A stretch of 64,000 nt of DNA, from positions 21,146 through 85,145 of the forward strand of contig JAGXFY010000045.1 in NCBI GenBank assembly GCA_024636985.1. The letters run 5' to 3'. The translations under genes and the position numbers were made by a program. Shown here piece by piece: positions 16,345 to 24,923 of the stretch (its first letter is position 1; every line of letters starts with the position of its first letter). Below the pieces are notes generated by a model. That model saw only the letters and a list, made by a program, of their open reading frames with translations. It ran no database searches and was not told where the DNA came from. This DNA comes from Petrocella sp024636985 (GTDB lineage Bacteria > Bacillota > Clostridia > Lachnospirales > Vallitaleaceae).

Positions 16345-17391
16345 ATGGATACAAGAATACTGCATATAACACTAGAAAATCAAATTGACCTAATCAGAGA
16401 AGCAGCAATGACCTTGAAAATTGGTGGTCTAGTTGCTTTTCCTACTGAAACGGTTTATGGGATTGGTGCAAATGCCTTAGACGCATCTATTGTTAGAAAA
16501 ATATATGAAGCTAAGGGACGACCTTCGGATAATCCTTTAATTGTCCATATTGGTGACGCCATAGAGGTCGAAAAATATGTAGCCGATATTCCGGAGATTG
16601 CCATACCCTTAATGAAAGCTTTTTGGCCCGGTCCGTTGACGTTGATTTTCAAGAAGAATCATGTGATTCCTTATGAAATTACAGGCGGTTTAGATACCGT
16701 AGCTATTCGAGTACCTGCTCATCCGCTAGCAAGGGATATCATAAAACAATCCGGTTTGCCTATTGCTGCGCCCAGCGCTAATATATCAGGAAAACCGAGC
16801 CCAACCAACGCAGCCCATGTCATTTTGGATTTAAGTGGACGTGTGGATATGATTGTGGATGGTGGAGATGCTAATATTGGTCTTGAATCTACAGTGCTGG
16901 ATGTAACATCTGAACCGGCAACAATATTAAGGCCGGGTGGCATTACAAAAGCAATGATTGAAGAAGTTATAGGGCCAGTGGCTCAGAACCCAAGCAATCT
17001 TGGCCTACCGGAGGATGACACACCAAAAGCACCGGGAATGAAGTATAAACATTATGCACCAAAAGGTAGATTGGTTATCTATTATGGCAGCAAAGCAAAA
17101 GCAATAGAGGCCATGAATATTTCAGTCCAAAAAAGCTTGAATAATCATGAAAAAGTCGGTATTATTGCAACGAATGAAGATCGTGAGGCTTATAACTGTC
17201 CAACGATTTTAACGATTGGTTCAGAACATGATGCCCATGAAATTGCATCAAACCTTTTTAAGGTGTTAAGGCAAATGGATGACTTGGGTATTGAAAAAAT
17301 ATTGACGCAAGCCTTTCATGAAAAGGAGATTGGTGTAGCCACCATGAACCGATTATTAAAAGCAGCAAATAATGAGCAACGCTTCGTTTAG
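16345..17391 (+). CDS. tsaC: L-threonylcarbamoyladenylate synthase (Sua5 type)
   Basis: This 348-residue enzyme makes threonylcarbamoyl-AMP from threonine, bicarbonate and ATP for the t6A37 modification of ANN-decoding tRNAs. The YrdC domain (about 1-210) shows GGLVAFPTETVYGIGANA, KGRPSDNPL, and the SPSANxSGKPSPT-like stretch. The Sua5 C-terminal domain (about 235-345) is present, so this is the long form. It stands first in a row with ywlE, rpiB and upp, a common clostridial order. A TATAAT at 16298-16303 upstream has no good -35 box. Confidence 0.95.
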   Translation: MDTRILHITLENQIDLIREAAMTLKIGGLVAFPTETVYGIGANALDASIVRKIYEAKGRPSDNPLIVHIGDAIEVEKYVADIPEIAIPLMKAFWPGPLTLIFKKNHVIPYEITGGLDTVAIRVPAHPLARDIIKQSGLPIAAPSANISGKPSPTNAAHVILDLSGRVDMIVDGGDANIGLESTVLDVTSEPATILRPGGITKAMIEEVIGPVAQNPSNLGLPEDDTPKAPGMKYKHYAPKGRLVIYYGSKAKAIEAMNISVQKSLNNHEKVGIIATNEDREAYNCPTILTIGSEHDAHEIASNLFKVLRQMDDLGIEKILTQAFHEKEIGVATMNRLLKAANNEQRFV

Positions 17392-17400
17392 AGGAGTATT

Positions 17401-17841
17401 ATGAAGGATTTAATGTTTGTTTGTACAGGGAACACCTGCAGATCTCCGATTGCAGAAGGTTTGGCAAAACATATGTTAGGTAATAAAAAGGCGATTATAC
17501 TATCCAGGGGTATTTCCGTCAATTTAGAAGCGCCTGCGAATATGAATGCTGTAGAGGCCATGGATAAGAAACATATTTCCATTAAGGACCATAAATCAAA
17601 ACGCTTTGACCCGAAAGAAATAACGGATGATATGCTCATATTGACCATGACATCCAGACATGAAACCTATCTAAAATACCACTATCCAATGTTGGAAGAT
17701 AAAATACATACTTTGTTGGCATATGTTGATATGACTGGTGATGTGGAAGATCCTTTTGGTCTGGATCAAGAAGTTTATGATCAATGTGCCAATCAATTAG
17801 AGACTGCCATCAGTAAGCTGATGGAACAATTAGAAGCATAA
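17401..17841 (+). CDS. ywlE: Low-molecular-weight protein arginine phosphatase
   Basis: This 146-residue LMW-PTP has the P-loop CTGNTCRS at residues 8-15 (CX5R). The threonine at the fifth P-loop position (Thr12) is the determinant that selects phospho-arginine over phospho-tyrosine in YwlE. The general acid aspartate lies in the DVEDPFG stretch (about 118-124). It would reverse McsB-type arginine phosphorylation. It starts 9 nt after tsaC with GAGGAG as ribosome site. Confidence 0.9.
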   Translation: MKDLMFVCTGNTCRSPIAEGLAKHMLGNKKAIILSRGISVNLEAPANMNAVEAMDKKHISIKDHKSKRFDPKEITDDMLILTMTSRHETYLKYHYPMLEDKIHTLLAYVDMTGDVEDPFGLDQEVYDQCANQLETAISKLMEQLEA

Positions 17842-17885
17842 TACAGAAATCGTGTCAAAGGACACGATGCACAAGGAGGAAAAGA

Positions 17886-18314
17886 ATGATAGCAATAGGT
17901 TGCGATCATGGCGGTTACGCCCTCAAACAGGAAATCATTAAAGAATTTGATGAAAAAGGCATTTCCTACATAGATTTTGGGACTCATGACGAAGCATCAG
18001 TAGATTACCCAGATTATGCAAAACAGGTGTGTCATTATGTACTTGAACATGAAAAAGCCCAAGGTATCTTGATATGTGGAACAGGTATCGGTATTTCGAT
18101 AGCAGCCAATAGACATGTCGGTATTAGAGCCGCTTTATGTCATGATTGTTTTTCAGCAGAAGCGACCAAACTTCATAACGATGCAAATGTGTTATGTCTT
18201 GGAGGACGTGTTGTAGGGCCTGGACTGGCTTTAAAAATTGTGGATACTTTTATCCATACGGATTTTTCAAACGAGGAACGCCACAGAAGACGTGTGGAAA
18301 AAATAGAAGATTAG
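17886..18314 (+). CDS. rpiB: Ribose-5-phosphate isomerase B
   Basis: This 142-residue RpiB/LacAB-family protein interconverts ribose-5-phosphate and ribulose-5-phosphate. Visible signatures are GCDHGGYALK at the start, the catalytic cysteine in ILICGTGIGISIAANR (about residue 64), RAALCHD and ANVLCLGGRVVG. Length is standard for RpiB. AAGGAGG precedes the ATG. It supplies ribose phosphate next to upp, a PRPP-using enzyme. Confidence 0.95.
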   Translation: MIAIGCDHGGYALKQEIIKEFDEKGISYIDFGTHDEASVDYPDYAKQVCHYVLEHEKAQGILICGTGIGISIAANRHVGIRAALCHDCFSAEATKLHNDANVLCLGGRVVGPGLALKIVDTFIHTDFSNEERHRRRVEKIED

Positions 18315-18354
18315 TTATAAATCAAATAAAAGACGATCCTATAGGAGGGCAAAA

Positions 18355-18984
18355 ATGTCAAATGTATTTGTAATGGACCATCCACTCATTCAACACAAAG
18401 TAGGTGTCCTAAGAAGAGAAGAAACGGGTTCCAAAGAATTTAGAGAACTGGTTAATGAAATAGCTATGCTCATGTGCTATGAAGCGACAAGAAACCTTCC
18501 TTTACGTGATGAAATTGTTCAGACACCTGTGGCACAGGCTACCGTAAAACAAATAGCAGGCAAGAACCTTGGTATTGTACCAATATTAAGAGCCGGACTT
18601 GGTATGGTAGATGGCATGCTTACCTTGGTTCCAACAGCAAAGGTCGGTCATATTGGCTTGTATCGTGATCCGGAAACCCTTAATCCTGTTGAGTACTACT
18701 GTAAGTTACCTTATGATGCTGCAGAACGAGATATATTTGTACTTGACCCGATGCTGGCAACAGGTGGATCTGCAGTAGCAGCCATTCAATTCATTAAAGA
18801 CAAAGGCGTTAGCCGTATCCATTTTATGTGCTTAATTGCAGCACCGGAAGGTGTGAAAAAAGTACAAGATGCCCATCCGGATGTAGACATATACATTGCA
18901 GCACTTGACGAGCGATTAAATGACCATGGCTATATCATTCCCGGACTTGGTGATGCCGGTGACCGTTTATATGGAACGAAATAA
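18355..18984 (+). CDS. upp: Uracil phosphoribosyltransferase
   Basis: This 209-residue enzyme makes UMP from uracil and PRPP. The PRPP loop VFVLDPMLATGGSAVAAI (about 131-148), the VPILRAGLGMVDG stretch and the uracil-binding C-terminus (GYIIPGLGDAGDR) are intact. The ATG follows TAGGAGGG. Length is typical. Confidence 0.97.
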   Translation: MSNVFVMDHPLIQHKVGVLRREETGSKEFRELVNEIAMLMCYEATRNLPLRDEIVQTPVAQATVKQIAGKNLGIVPILRAGLGMVDGMLTLVPTAKVGHIGLYRDPETLNPVEYYCKLPYDAAERDIFVLDPMLATGGSAVAAIQFIKDKGVSRIHFMCLIAAPEGVKKVQDAHPDVDIYIAALDERLNDHGYIIPGLGDAGDRLYGTK

Positions 18985-19022
18985 GCAATAAAGAAGTCGG
19001 AAAATTTGGAGATGATGGAATA

Positions 19023-20093
19023 ATGGAATTACTAAGAAGCATGAATATCAATATCATCTATATCATTGCCTTTTCTATGGCATTTGGTATCACTGTGCTG
19101 GCAACACCTTTCAGCAAAAAATTAGCCATAAAAGTCGGAGCGATTGACCATCCCAAAGCATTAGGCGTTCATGATAAGCCTATGCCCCTTGCAGGAGGTT
19201 CGGCTATTGTGACCGGTTTCATTGTAACCTCTCTTTTAATTGCACCATTGGTTGGTGGTTTTATCTCGATGGAATTTTTCGGACTCATCATAGGTAGCAT
19301 CATCATAACCATTGTTGGCTTCTTAGATGATATCTATCAGCTTAGCCCTAAGCTCAGAATATTTTTTCAGATTCTAGCTGCTTTGATTGTCGTTTTTTCA
19401 GGAACCAGTATAGAGATTCTATCATGGCCATGGGCCAATGGTGGTGTTATACAAGTAGGTTCGATTGGTAATGTTCTAACCGTTTTATGGATTGTCGGCC
19501 TTACCAATGCAGTAAACTTTCTAGATGGTCTGGATGGTCTAGCAACAGGTGTGGCATCCATAGCATCACTGAGTTTTATGATTATATCTTTTATTTTTGG
19601 TCCTCCGGTTATCGTTGTACTAGCAGCTGCACTTGCAGGTTCCTGTTTAGGGTTTCTACCTCATAATTTTAACCCGGCTAAGATTTTCATGGGTGACACA
19701 GGATCTACATTCTTAGGCTATACCTTAGCCGTCATATCAATCCAAGGTTTAACAAAAAGTTATACTGTGGTTACAGTCATTGTAGGGGCCATTGTACTTG
19801 GGTTACCAATATTTGACACATCTTTCGCTATTATACGACGTTTAGTCAACAAGCAATCCATATATAAAGGTGACCGAGGTCATCTTCATCACAGACTTGT
19901 GGACAAAGGCATTAGCCACAAAAGAGCTGTTTTAACCATGTACGGCGTTAGTGGTTGCTTTGGTATAGCTGGCATTCTTTTTGCCCTAAAAGATTTTTTC
20001 TTTGCTTCTTTAATAATAGGCATCATTATGACGGTATGGTTAGGTGACATTTTATACACCAATCATCAGAACAAAAAGATTAAGAGTGATTAA
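19023..20093 (+). CDS. tagO: Undecaprenyl-phosphate GlcNAc-1-phosphate transferase (TagO/WecA type)
   Basis: The protein has 356 residues with about ten hydrophobic helices, MraY/WecA superfamily. It transfers GlcNAc-1-phosphate to undecaprenyl phosphate on the inner membrane face, the first step of teichoic acid or other wall glycopolymers. Catalytic motifs are FLDDIYQLSP, VNFLDGLDGLATG, FMGDTGS and the HIHH-like RGHLHHRL. The next gene makes UDP-ManNAc from UDP-GlcNAc, which supports a wall-polymer role. Confidence 0.92.
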   Translation: MELLRSMNINIIYIIAFSMAFGITVLATPFSKKLAIKVGAIDHPKALGVHDKPMPLAGGSAIVTGFIVTSLLIAPLVGGFISMEFFGLIIGSIIITIVGFLDDIYQLSPKLRIFFQILAALIVVFSGTSIEILSWPWANGGVIQVGSIGNVLTVLWIVGLTNAVNFLDGLDGLATGVASIASLSFMIISFIFGPPVIVVLAAALAGSCLGFLPHNFNPAKIFMGDTGSTFLGYTLAVISIQGLTKSYTVVTVIVGAIVLGLPIFDTSFAIIRRLVNKQSIYKGDRGHLHHRLVDKGISHKRAVLTMYGVSGCFGIAGILFALKDFFFASLIIGIIMTVWLGDILYTNHQNKKIKSD

Positions 20094-20141
20094 TCATCTG
20101 GGAAAGTTGAGAAAATTATAATCAACATCAGGAGGAACACT

Positions 20142-21251
20142 ATGAAAGTCATGAGCATATTTGGAACGAGACCGGAGGCCATTAAGATGGGACCGGTTGT
20201 AAAAGCCTTGGAAAAAGAAGAAGGCATAGAGAGTATTGTATGTGTAACAGCTCAGCATAGAGAAATGTTGGATCAGGTCCTTGAAGTGTTTGATATAAAA
20301 CCGGACTACGATTTAGATATCATGCAACAACATCAAACATTAACGGACATTACAACAAGAGCCATCAAAGGACTAGAAAAGGTTATGGAAGAGGCTAAAC
20401 CGGATGTTGTACTTGTTCATGGTGACACAACCACCACATTTGCAGGTTCACTTGCAGCATTTTACCATCAAATCGCTGTAGGCCATGTAGAAGCTGGCCT
20501 TCGTACCTATGACAAATATCAACCTTTTCCTGAAGAAATGAACCGAAAACTGACAGGAAGTATTGCAGACTATCACTTTGCACCTACTGAAACAGCCAAA
20601 AACCATTTGCTACTGGAAAATGTTGATGAAGCTTGTATTACTGTTACAGGCAATACAGTCATTGATGCTCTATCATCTACCATCAACGATGACTATCGTT
20701 TTACTGTTGATGCCCTAAACCATATTGACTATAAGAACAAAAAAATAATAGCCATGACAGCGCACCGTCGTGAAAACTTAGGACAGCCACTAGAAAACAT
20801 ATGTGAAGCCGTATTAGAAGTGGTTAATCGTAGACCGGAGGTTGAGATTGTATATGCAGTCCACCTTAATCCTAAGGTTATGGATGTGGTCAATCGAATT
20901 TTAGGTAATCATGATCGCATTCACCTTTTGCCGCCACTTGAATTAAAAGATATGCATAACTTATTAGCAAGATCTTATCTGGTATTAACAGATTCAGGTG
21001 GATTACAAGAAGAAGTACCTTCTTTAGGTAAACCGGTGCTTGTTCTTAGGGATGTAACAGAGAGACCGGAAGGTGTAGAAGCGGGAACACTTAAGCTTGT
21101 AGGAACGGACAAATCGACGATTGTAGATACAACCTTAGAGTTACTTATGAATAAGGACAGCTACAATAAGATGGCAACCGCCACGAATCCATACGGAGAC
21201 GGACATGCATCAGAACGCATTGTAGCATGGTTAAAGGCTAATCATAAGTAG
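20142..21251 (+). CDS. mnaA: UDP-N-acetylglucosamine 2-epimerase (non-hydrolysing)
   Basis: This 369-residue GT-B-fold enzyme converts UDP-GlcNAc to UDP-ManNAc. Motifs are FGTRPEAIKMGPV at the N-terminus, VHGDTTTTFAG, HVEAGLRT, TAHRRENLG, and LTDSGGLQEE with RDVTERPEG in the C-terminal half. The length and motif order are standard (also called wecB). It follows tagO by 48 nt with AGGAGG as ribosome site. Confidence 0.95.
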   Translation: MKVMSIFGTRPEAIKMGPVVKALEKEEGIESIVCVTAQHREMLDQVLEVFDIKPDYDLDIMQQHQTLTDITTRAIKGLEKVMEEAKPDVVLVHGDTTTTFAGSLAAFYHQIAVGHVEAGLRTYDKYQPFPEEMNRKLTGSIADYHFAPTETAKNHLLLENVDEACITVTGNTVIDALSSTINDDYRFTVDALNHIDYKNKKIIAMTAHRRENLGQPLENICEAVLEVVNRRPEVEIVYAVHLNPKVMDVVNRILGNHDRIHLLPPLELKDMHNLLARSYLVLTDSGGLQEEVPSLGKPVLVLRDVTERPEGVEAGTLKLVGTDKSTIVDTTLELLMNKDSYNKMATATNPYGDGHASERIVAWLKANHK

Positions 21252-21321
21252 ATAATTATTTCAAAATGGACAAAATATCGTGAAAATCATAACAATTATT
21301 CGTGAATCTTGTGAAATTATA

Positions 21322-21350
21322 TTTACATTCACCTTATTTACAGGTATAAT
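21322..21350 (+). promoter_or_regulatory. Sigma-A-type promoter of the ATP synthase operon
   Basis: TTTACA (21322-21327) and TATAAT (21345-21350) are spaced by 17 bp, about 30 bp before the first atp gene. No terminator is seen between mnaA and this site, so readthrough may add to expression. Confidence 0.65.
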
Positions 21351-21379
21351 ACTATCTTGTAGAAGGGTTGTGAGAAGTC

Positions 21380-21619
21380 ATGAAATTTGATTATCTAAAG
21401 AATTTGGCCCTTGTCAGTCAGATTGGTCTATTGATGGCAATACCCATTTTTCTTTGTATCTTCATTGGACACTGGTTAGATGGGAAGTTTGGAACTAATG
21501 GATTATTTCTAATCATATTTTTAATCCTTGGTGTTTTAGCAGCTTTTAGAAACCTATTCGTTACCGTTCTAAATAGAGTTGATTCGGGAAAGAAGGATTC
21601 TAAGCATGATAGAAAATAA
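21380..21619 (+). CDS. atpZ: AtpZ/AtpI-type small membrane protein of the ATP synthase operon
   Basis: This 79-residue protein has two hydrophobic helices and the conserved GHWLDGKFGTNGLFLII pattern of the ATPase_gene1/AtpZ family. These accessory proteins aid Mg2+ or Ca2+ supply or c-ring assembly. It is first in the operon and overlaps the next gene by 14 nt. Confidence 0.8.
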   Translation: MKFDYLKNLALVSQIGLLMAIPIFLCIFIGHWLDGKFGTNGLFLIIFLILGVLAAFRNLFVTVLNRVDSGKKDSKHDRK

Positions 21620-22034
21620 GTCGATTGTTTGGCCTCTTTCTTGGAAAGTCCTGATTATATTGTCAATTACTTTTGGTATAGGTGTTTTACTTGTAGACGA
21701 TGTAGCCACCTATGCTCGGGGTATACTACTAGGTGGCTCTGTCACCTTGTTAAAAATTAAACTATTAGAAATCACATTGAAAAGAGCAATAAAGAAACCA
21801 CCTAGTGCAGCTAAGAGCTATATGAGTATGCATTACATGTTACGCTATGTGGTTACATTTATCGTTCTTTTTGTGGGTATAGCCATACCGACCATAAGTG
21901 GTGTGGCAGTTATTCTGGCACTTCTAAGTCTGAAATTAGCAGCATATTGGCAAGGCGCTCTTGAACCAAAGGTGCCGGTCGATGGTTCTGTTGAATTCTT
22001 GGAGTGGGAGGATGATGAAGAAACTGACTTTTAA
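21606..22034 (+). CDS. atpI: ATP synthase subunit I-like protein
   Basis: This 142-residue membrane protein has about four hydrophobic helices, with the topology of AtpI. Such proteins help assemble the c ring. The acidic tail WEDDEETDF is unusual. Start ATG 21606 follows AAGAAGG and is preferred over TTG 21579. It overlaps atpZ and precedes atpB by 43 nt. The assignment rests on position and topology more than on motifs. Confidence 0.7.
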   Translation: MIENKSIVWPLSWKVLIILSITFGIGVLLVDDVATYARGILLGGSVTLLKIKLLEITLKRAIKKPPSAAKSYMSMHYMLRYVVTFIVLFVGIAIPTISGVAVILALLSLKLAAYWQGALEPKVPVDGSVEFLEWEDDEETDF

Positions 22035-22077
22035 GTCTAAGCAGTCTCAAATGTCTAGCAAAAGGAGATGATCACAG

Positions 22078-22809
22078 ATGGATTTTAGCATTCATGTTGC
22101 CAAAGTAGTCCGAATCGGCAGCTTTGAGCTCTGGATCACAGAATCAATGATTAACTCATGGATCATTTGTGGCGTCCTAATTTTAATTGCCTTGATTGTG
22201 AGAAACGCAATTAAAAATCCCCAAAAAGTACCTGAAGGCGTTCAAAATGTTGTCGAGTTTCTGGTGGATGCACTGGATAACTTTGCCGAAACCACCATGG
22301 GCAAGCACGGCAGGAAATTTGGATCTTTCTATGGTTCTATGATTATTTACATATTACTATGTAATTTATCGGGATTGTTTTTAGGACCAAACATTGGCAC
22401 ACCCGTAGCAGGGGAACCAAAAGTATTAATTGATTTCATGAGACCCCCAACCGCTGACTTTGCAGTAACATTTGCGTTAGCTATGATTACGTTTATCATG
22501 GTCCAAGGTTTTGCCATCAAGGAAAAGGGTCCCTTTACCTGGTTGAAAGGCTTAACCGAACCGATGTGGCCTCTAACGCCCCTTAATGTTATTGGAGAGT
22601 TGGCCAACCCCATATCCCTTAGCTTCCGTCTTTTTGGTAATATACTCGGTGGAACAATCATCATGGGATTGTACTACAATCTGCCCTGGTTTGCCCTAGT
22701 AGGTATTCCTGTAGCGTTACATGCATATTTTGACATATTTGCAGGTGTGCTACAAGCTTTCATATTTGTTATGCTCAGCATGACATTTGTTGCCAGTGCG
22801 ATGGATTAG
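22078..22809 (+). CDS. atpB: F-type ATP synthase subunit a
   Basis: This 243-residue membrane stator subunit forms the ion half-channels next to the c ring. The essential arginine lies in ISLSFRLFGNILGG (about residues 179-192). Other signatures are FYGSMIIYILLCNLSG and the C-terminal AGVLQAFIFVMLSMTFV. AAAGGAG precedes the ATG by about 11 nt. Its partner c subunits have Na+-type ligands, so it probably conducts Na+. Confidence 0.93.
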   Translation: MDFSIHVAKVVRIGSFELWITESMINSWIICGVLILIALIVRNAIKNPQKVPEGVQNVVEFLVDALDNFAETTMGKHGRKFGSFYGSMIIYILLCNLSGLFLGPNIGTPVAGEPKVLIDFMRPPTADFAVTFALAMITFIMVQGFAIKEKGPFTWLKGLTEPMWPLTPLNVIGELANPISLSFRLFGNILGGTIIMGLYYNLPWFALVGIPVALHAYFDIFAGVLQAFIFVMLSMTFVASAMD

Positions 22810-22841
22810 AATTGTCACATTCAGTAAAGTGAGGTGAAAAA

Positions 22842-23381
22842 ATGGATGGCCTTTTTGAAATGATTCTCAATTTTCTAAATAACACAGACAGATTTGCCTT
22901 GATTTTATCAGGTTCGGCAATCGCTGCCGGATTGGCCATGGGCGCAGGAATAGGCCCTGGAATTGGTCAAGGTTTTGCCGCAGGAAAAGCAGCTGAAGCC
23001 GTTGGTAACAATCCGGAAGGTGGCAGGCAAGCGACCATCGTTATGTTGCTTGGTGCTGCAGTCGCTGAGACTTCTGGTATTTTTGCACTGGTTATTGCCA
23101 TCATCATGTTGTTTGCCAATCCATTGGTTGGCAGAGAAGGAACAGCGGTTGTTCTTGCTGCAAGTGCTATTGGAGCAGGACTTGCCATGATAGCAGGCAT
23201 TGGACCAGGAATTGGCCAAGGGTATGCAGCTGGTAAAGGTTCAGAAGCGGTAGGAAAACGACCCAAGTTACAAAGTCAGATCATAAGAACCATGTTGCTT
23301 GGGCAAGCTGTTGCACAGACAACGGGTATATATGCACTGATTATTGCATTAATTTTATTGTTCGTTAACATTTTCTTCTAG
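22842..23381 (+). CDS. atpE1: Double-hairpin c subunit of the ATP synthase (c1, V-type-like), one carboxylate only
   Basis: This 179-residue protein has four hydrophobic helices forming two c-type hairpins (about 15-95 and 101-179). The first hairpin has Gln43 in GPGIGQG and the ion-binding AVAET at Glu76-Thr77. The second has Gln125 but AVAQT, with Gln159 replacing the glutamate. One protomer thus occupies two places in the ring with one ion site. This is the arrangement known for subunit c1 of Acetobacterium woodii and for V-type rotors. The second hairpin is nearly identical in sequence to the single-hairpin c subunit that follows, apart from the E-to-Q change. Start ATG 22842 follows GTGAGGTG. 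Confidence 0.92.
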   Translation: MDGLFEMILNFLNNTDRFALILSGSAIAAGLAMGAGIGPGIGQGFAAGKAAEAVGNNPEGGRQATIVMLLGAAVAETSGIFALVIAIIMLFANPLVGREGTAVVLAASAIGAGLAMIAGIGPGIGQGYAAGKGSEAVGKRPKLQSQIIRTMLLGQAVAQTTGIYALIIALILLFVNIFF

Positions 23382-23451
23382 ATTTTTGAATATAGAAGAA
23401 GTCAATTATAACAAAAATCATTAACTTATTGAATATAAGGAGGATTTAAAA

Positions 23452-23742
23452 ATGTCAGATGTAAATCAAATCGATGGAAAAGCTTTAATATTAGCAAGTT
23501 CAGCAATAGGAGCAGGTCTAGCTATGATCGCAGGTATAGGTCCTGGTATCGGTCAAGGTTTTGCCGCAGGTAAAGGTGCAGAAGCAGTTGGCCGTCAGCC
23601 AGGTGCACAATCCGACATCATCAGAACCATGTTACTAGGTGCAGCGGTAGCCGAGACAACAGGTATCTATGGACTAATCATTGCAATCATCTTATTGTTT
23701 GCGAACCCATTAATCACAAAGTATATGGAATTAAGTCAATAA
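23452..23742 (+). CDS. atpE2: Single-hairpin c subunit of the ATP synthase (c2, 8-kDa type) with Na+ ligands
   Basis: This 96-residue proteolipid has two helices. Gln35 (GPGIGQG), Val66 and the Glu68-Thr69 pair (AVAETTGIY) are the ligand set of Na+-binding rings as in Ilyobacter tartaricus and A. woodii. AAGGAGG precedes the ATG. Unlike A. woodii, which has two identical 8-kDa genes, only one is present here. Together with the double-hairpin subunit upstream it should form a mixed rotor. Confidence 0.94.
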   Translation: MSDVNQIDGKALILASSAIGAGLAMIAGIGPGIGQGFAAGKGAEAVGRQPGAQSDIIRTMLLGAAVAETTGIYGLIIAIILLFANPLITKYMELSQ

Positions 23743-23785
23743 TCTGGTATAACTTTTACCCTTTAACGAAAGGAGGAAAGGTGAA

Positions 23786-24367
23786 TTGAATGGTTTAAAT
23801 ATGGTATTGCAAAATCTTTCGACTTCCTTACCACAACTTAATGCACTTCCAGAGCCCTATGTTATCTTTTTTACAGAACAAACCATTATTCAAGTCATAG
23901 CACATATAATTACTGTATTGGCTTTATTCTATGTACTCGGAAAGCTACTTTTCAAACCTGTAAGAAATATTTTGCAAAAAAGAAAAGAAGAGATTGCAGA
24001 TGAATATAAGCGTATAGATGAAGATACTGAAGCTTTGGCAGCCCTTAAGACGGATTATGAGAATAAGCTACTTAACATCCATCAAGAGGCAGAAAAAATA
24101 CTTGCGCATGCAAGAAAAAGAGCAATTGAACGTGAAGATGAGATTATAAAAGAAGCAAAAGATGAGGCAGATCGACTCATTAAAAGAGCACACCTTGACA
24201 TTGAGCGTGAGAAAGAACAGAGCAAAGACGAGATGCGCCGTGAGATTATCGGAGTTGCAACTGTAATGGCAAGCAAATTTGTTGCAGCATCCATCAGCGA
24301 TGAGTTGAAAAATCAACTTGTAGATGAGACCCTTGCAAGTATTGGAGAATCCACATGGTTGAGTTAG
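23786..24367 (+). CDS. atpF: F-type ATP synthase subunit b
   Basis: This 193-residue subunit has one membrane helix (about 38-58) followed by a long charged coiled-coil (about 60-165), the peripheral stalk that links F1 to subunit a. Start TTG 23786 lies 9 nt after AGGAGG. ATG 23801 is an in-frame alternative. It overlaps atpH by 13 nt. Confidence 0.92.
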   Translation: MNGLNMVLQNLSTSLPQLNALPEPYVIFFTEQTIIQVIAHIITVLALFYVLGKLLFKPVRNILQKRKEEIADEYKRIDEDTEALAALKTDYENKLLNIHQEAEKILAHARKRAIEREDEIIKEAKDEADRLIKRAHLDIEREKEQSKDEMRREIIGVATVMASKFVAASISDELKNQLVDETLASIGESTWLS

Positions 24368-24903
24368 TAGCTAAGCGTTATGGTTCAGCAATCTTTCAGC
24401 TTGCCGAAGAAAAAGATGCTGTAAATGATTTGCAAAAAGATATCCTTTTAATCCAAGAAAGTTTCTTAGATAAGGATTTGATTGAATTTCTCAGCCATCC
24501 TAAGGTCCCCTTGTCAGATAAGATCAAAATGCTAGAAGACACTTTGTCAGAGAGGGTTGGTCAAGATCTATTAGGTCTTTTGGTACTGATCTTAAAAAAG
24601 AACAGACAACACTACATCTCTGAAATCTTGAAGGAAGTTCTAGAAATGATAGACGCTTATCAAGGTAAAGTGAAGGCTTACATTGAGTCTGTGGATGAAT
24701 TGAGCAATGAGAAGAAAAAGCAGATTATCGATCAATTGGAAAAATCAACGGACAAAAAGATCATTCCGGAATATAGAATTGACAAAACACTTATTGGTGG
24801 CTTGTTCATTCGAATAGGTGATCGTGTTATTGATAACAGCATCAAAGGACATATGCATACAATGTCAAAAAAGCTGTTAGAGACTAAAATTAATTTTTCG
24901 TAG
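24355..24903 (+). CDS. atpH: F-type ATP synthase subunit delta
   Basis: This 182-residue OSCP/delta subunit connects the b stalk to the top of F1. The N-terminal helical domain (AKRYGSAIFQLAEEK) and the C-terminal domain with IIPEYRIDKTLIGGLFIRIGDRVIDNSIKG are clear. It overlaps atpF and precedes atpA by 20 nt. Confidence 0.93.
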   Translation: MVELVAKRYGSAIFQLAEEKDAVNDLQKDILLIQESFLDKDLIEFLSHPKVPLSDKIKMLEDTLSERVGQDLLGLLVLILKKNRQHYISEILKEVLEMIDAYQGKVKAYIESVDELSNEKKKQIIDQLEKSTDKKIIPEYRIDKTLIGGLFIRIGDRVIDNSIKGHMHTMSKKLLETKINFS

Positions 24904-24923
24904 AAAGGCGGTGTGACCTCGGT

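Noticed and set aside
22908..23266. Several open frames on both strands within the c1 gene
   Set aside because: They are shadows of the repetitive Gly/Ala-rich c-subunit coding sequence and lack ribosome sites.
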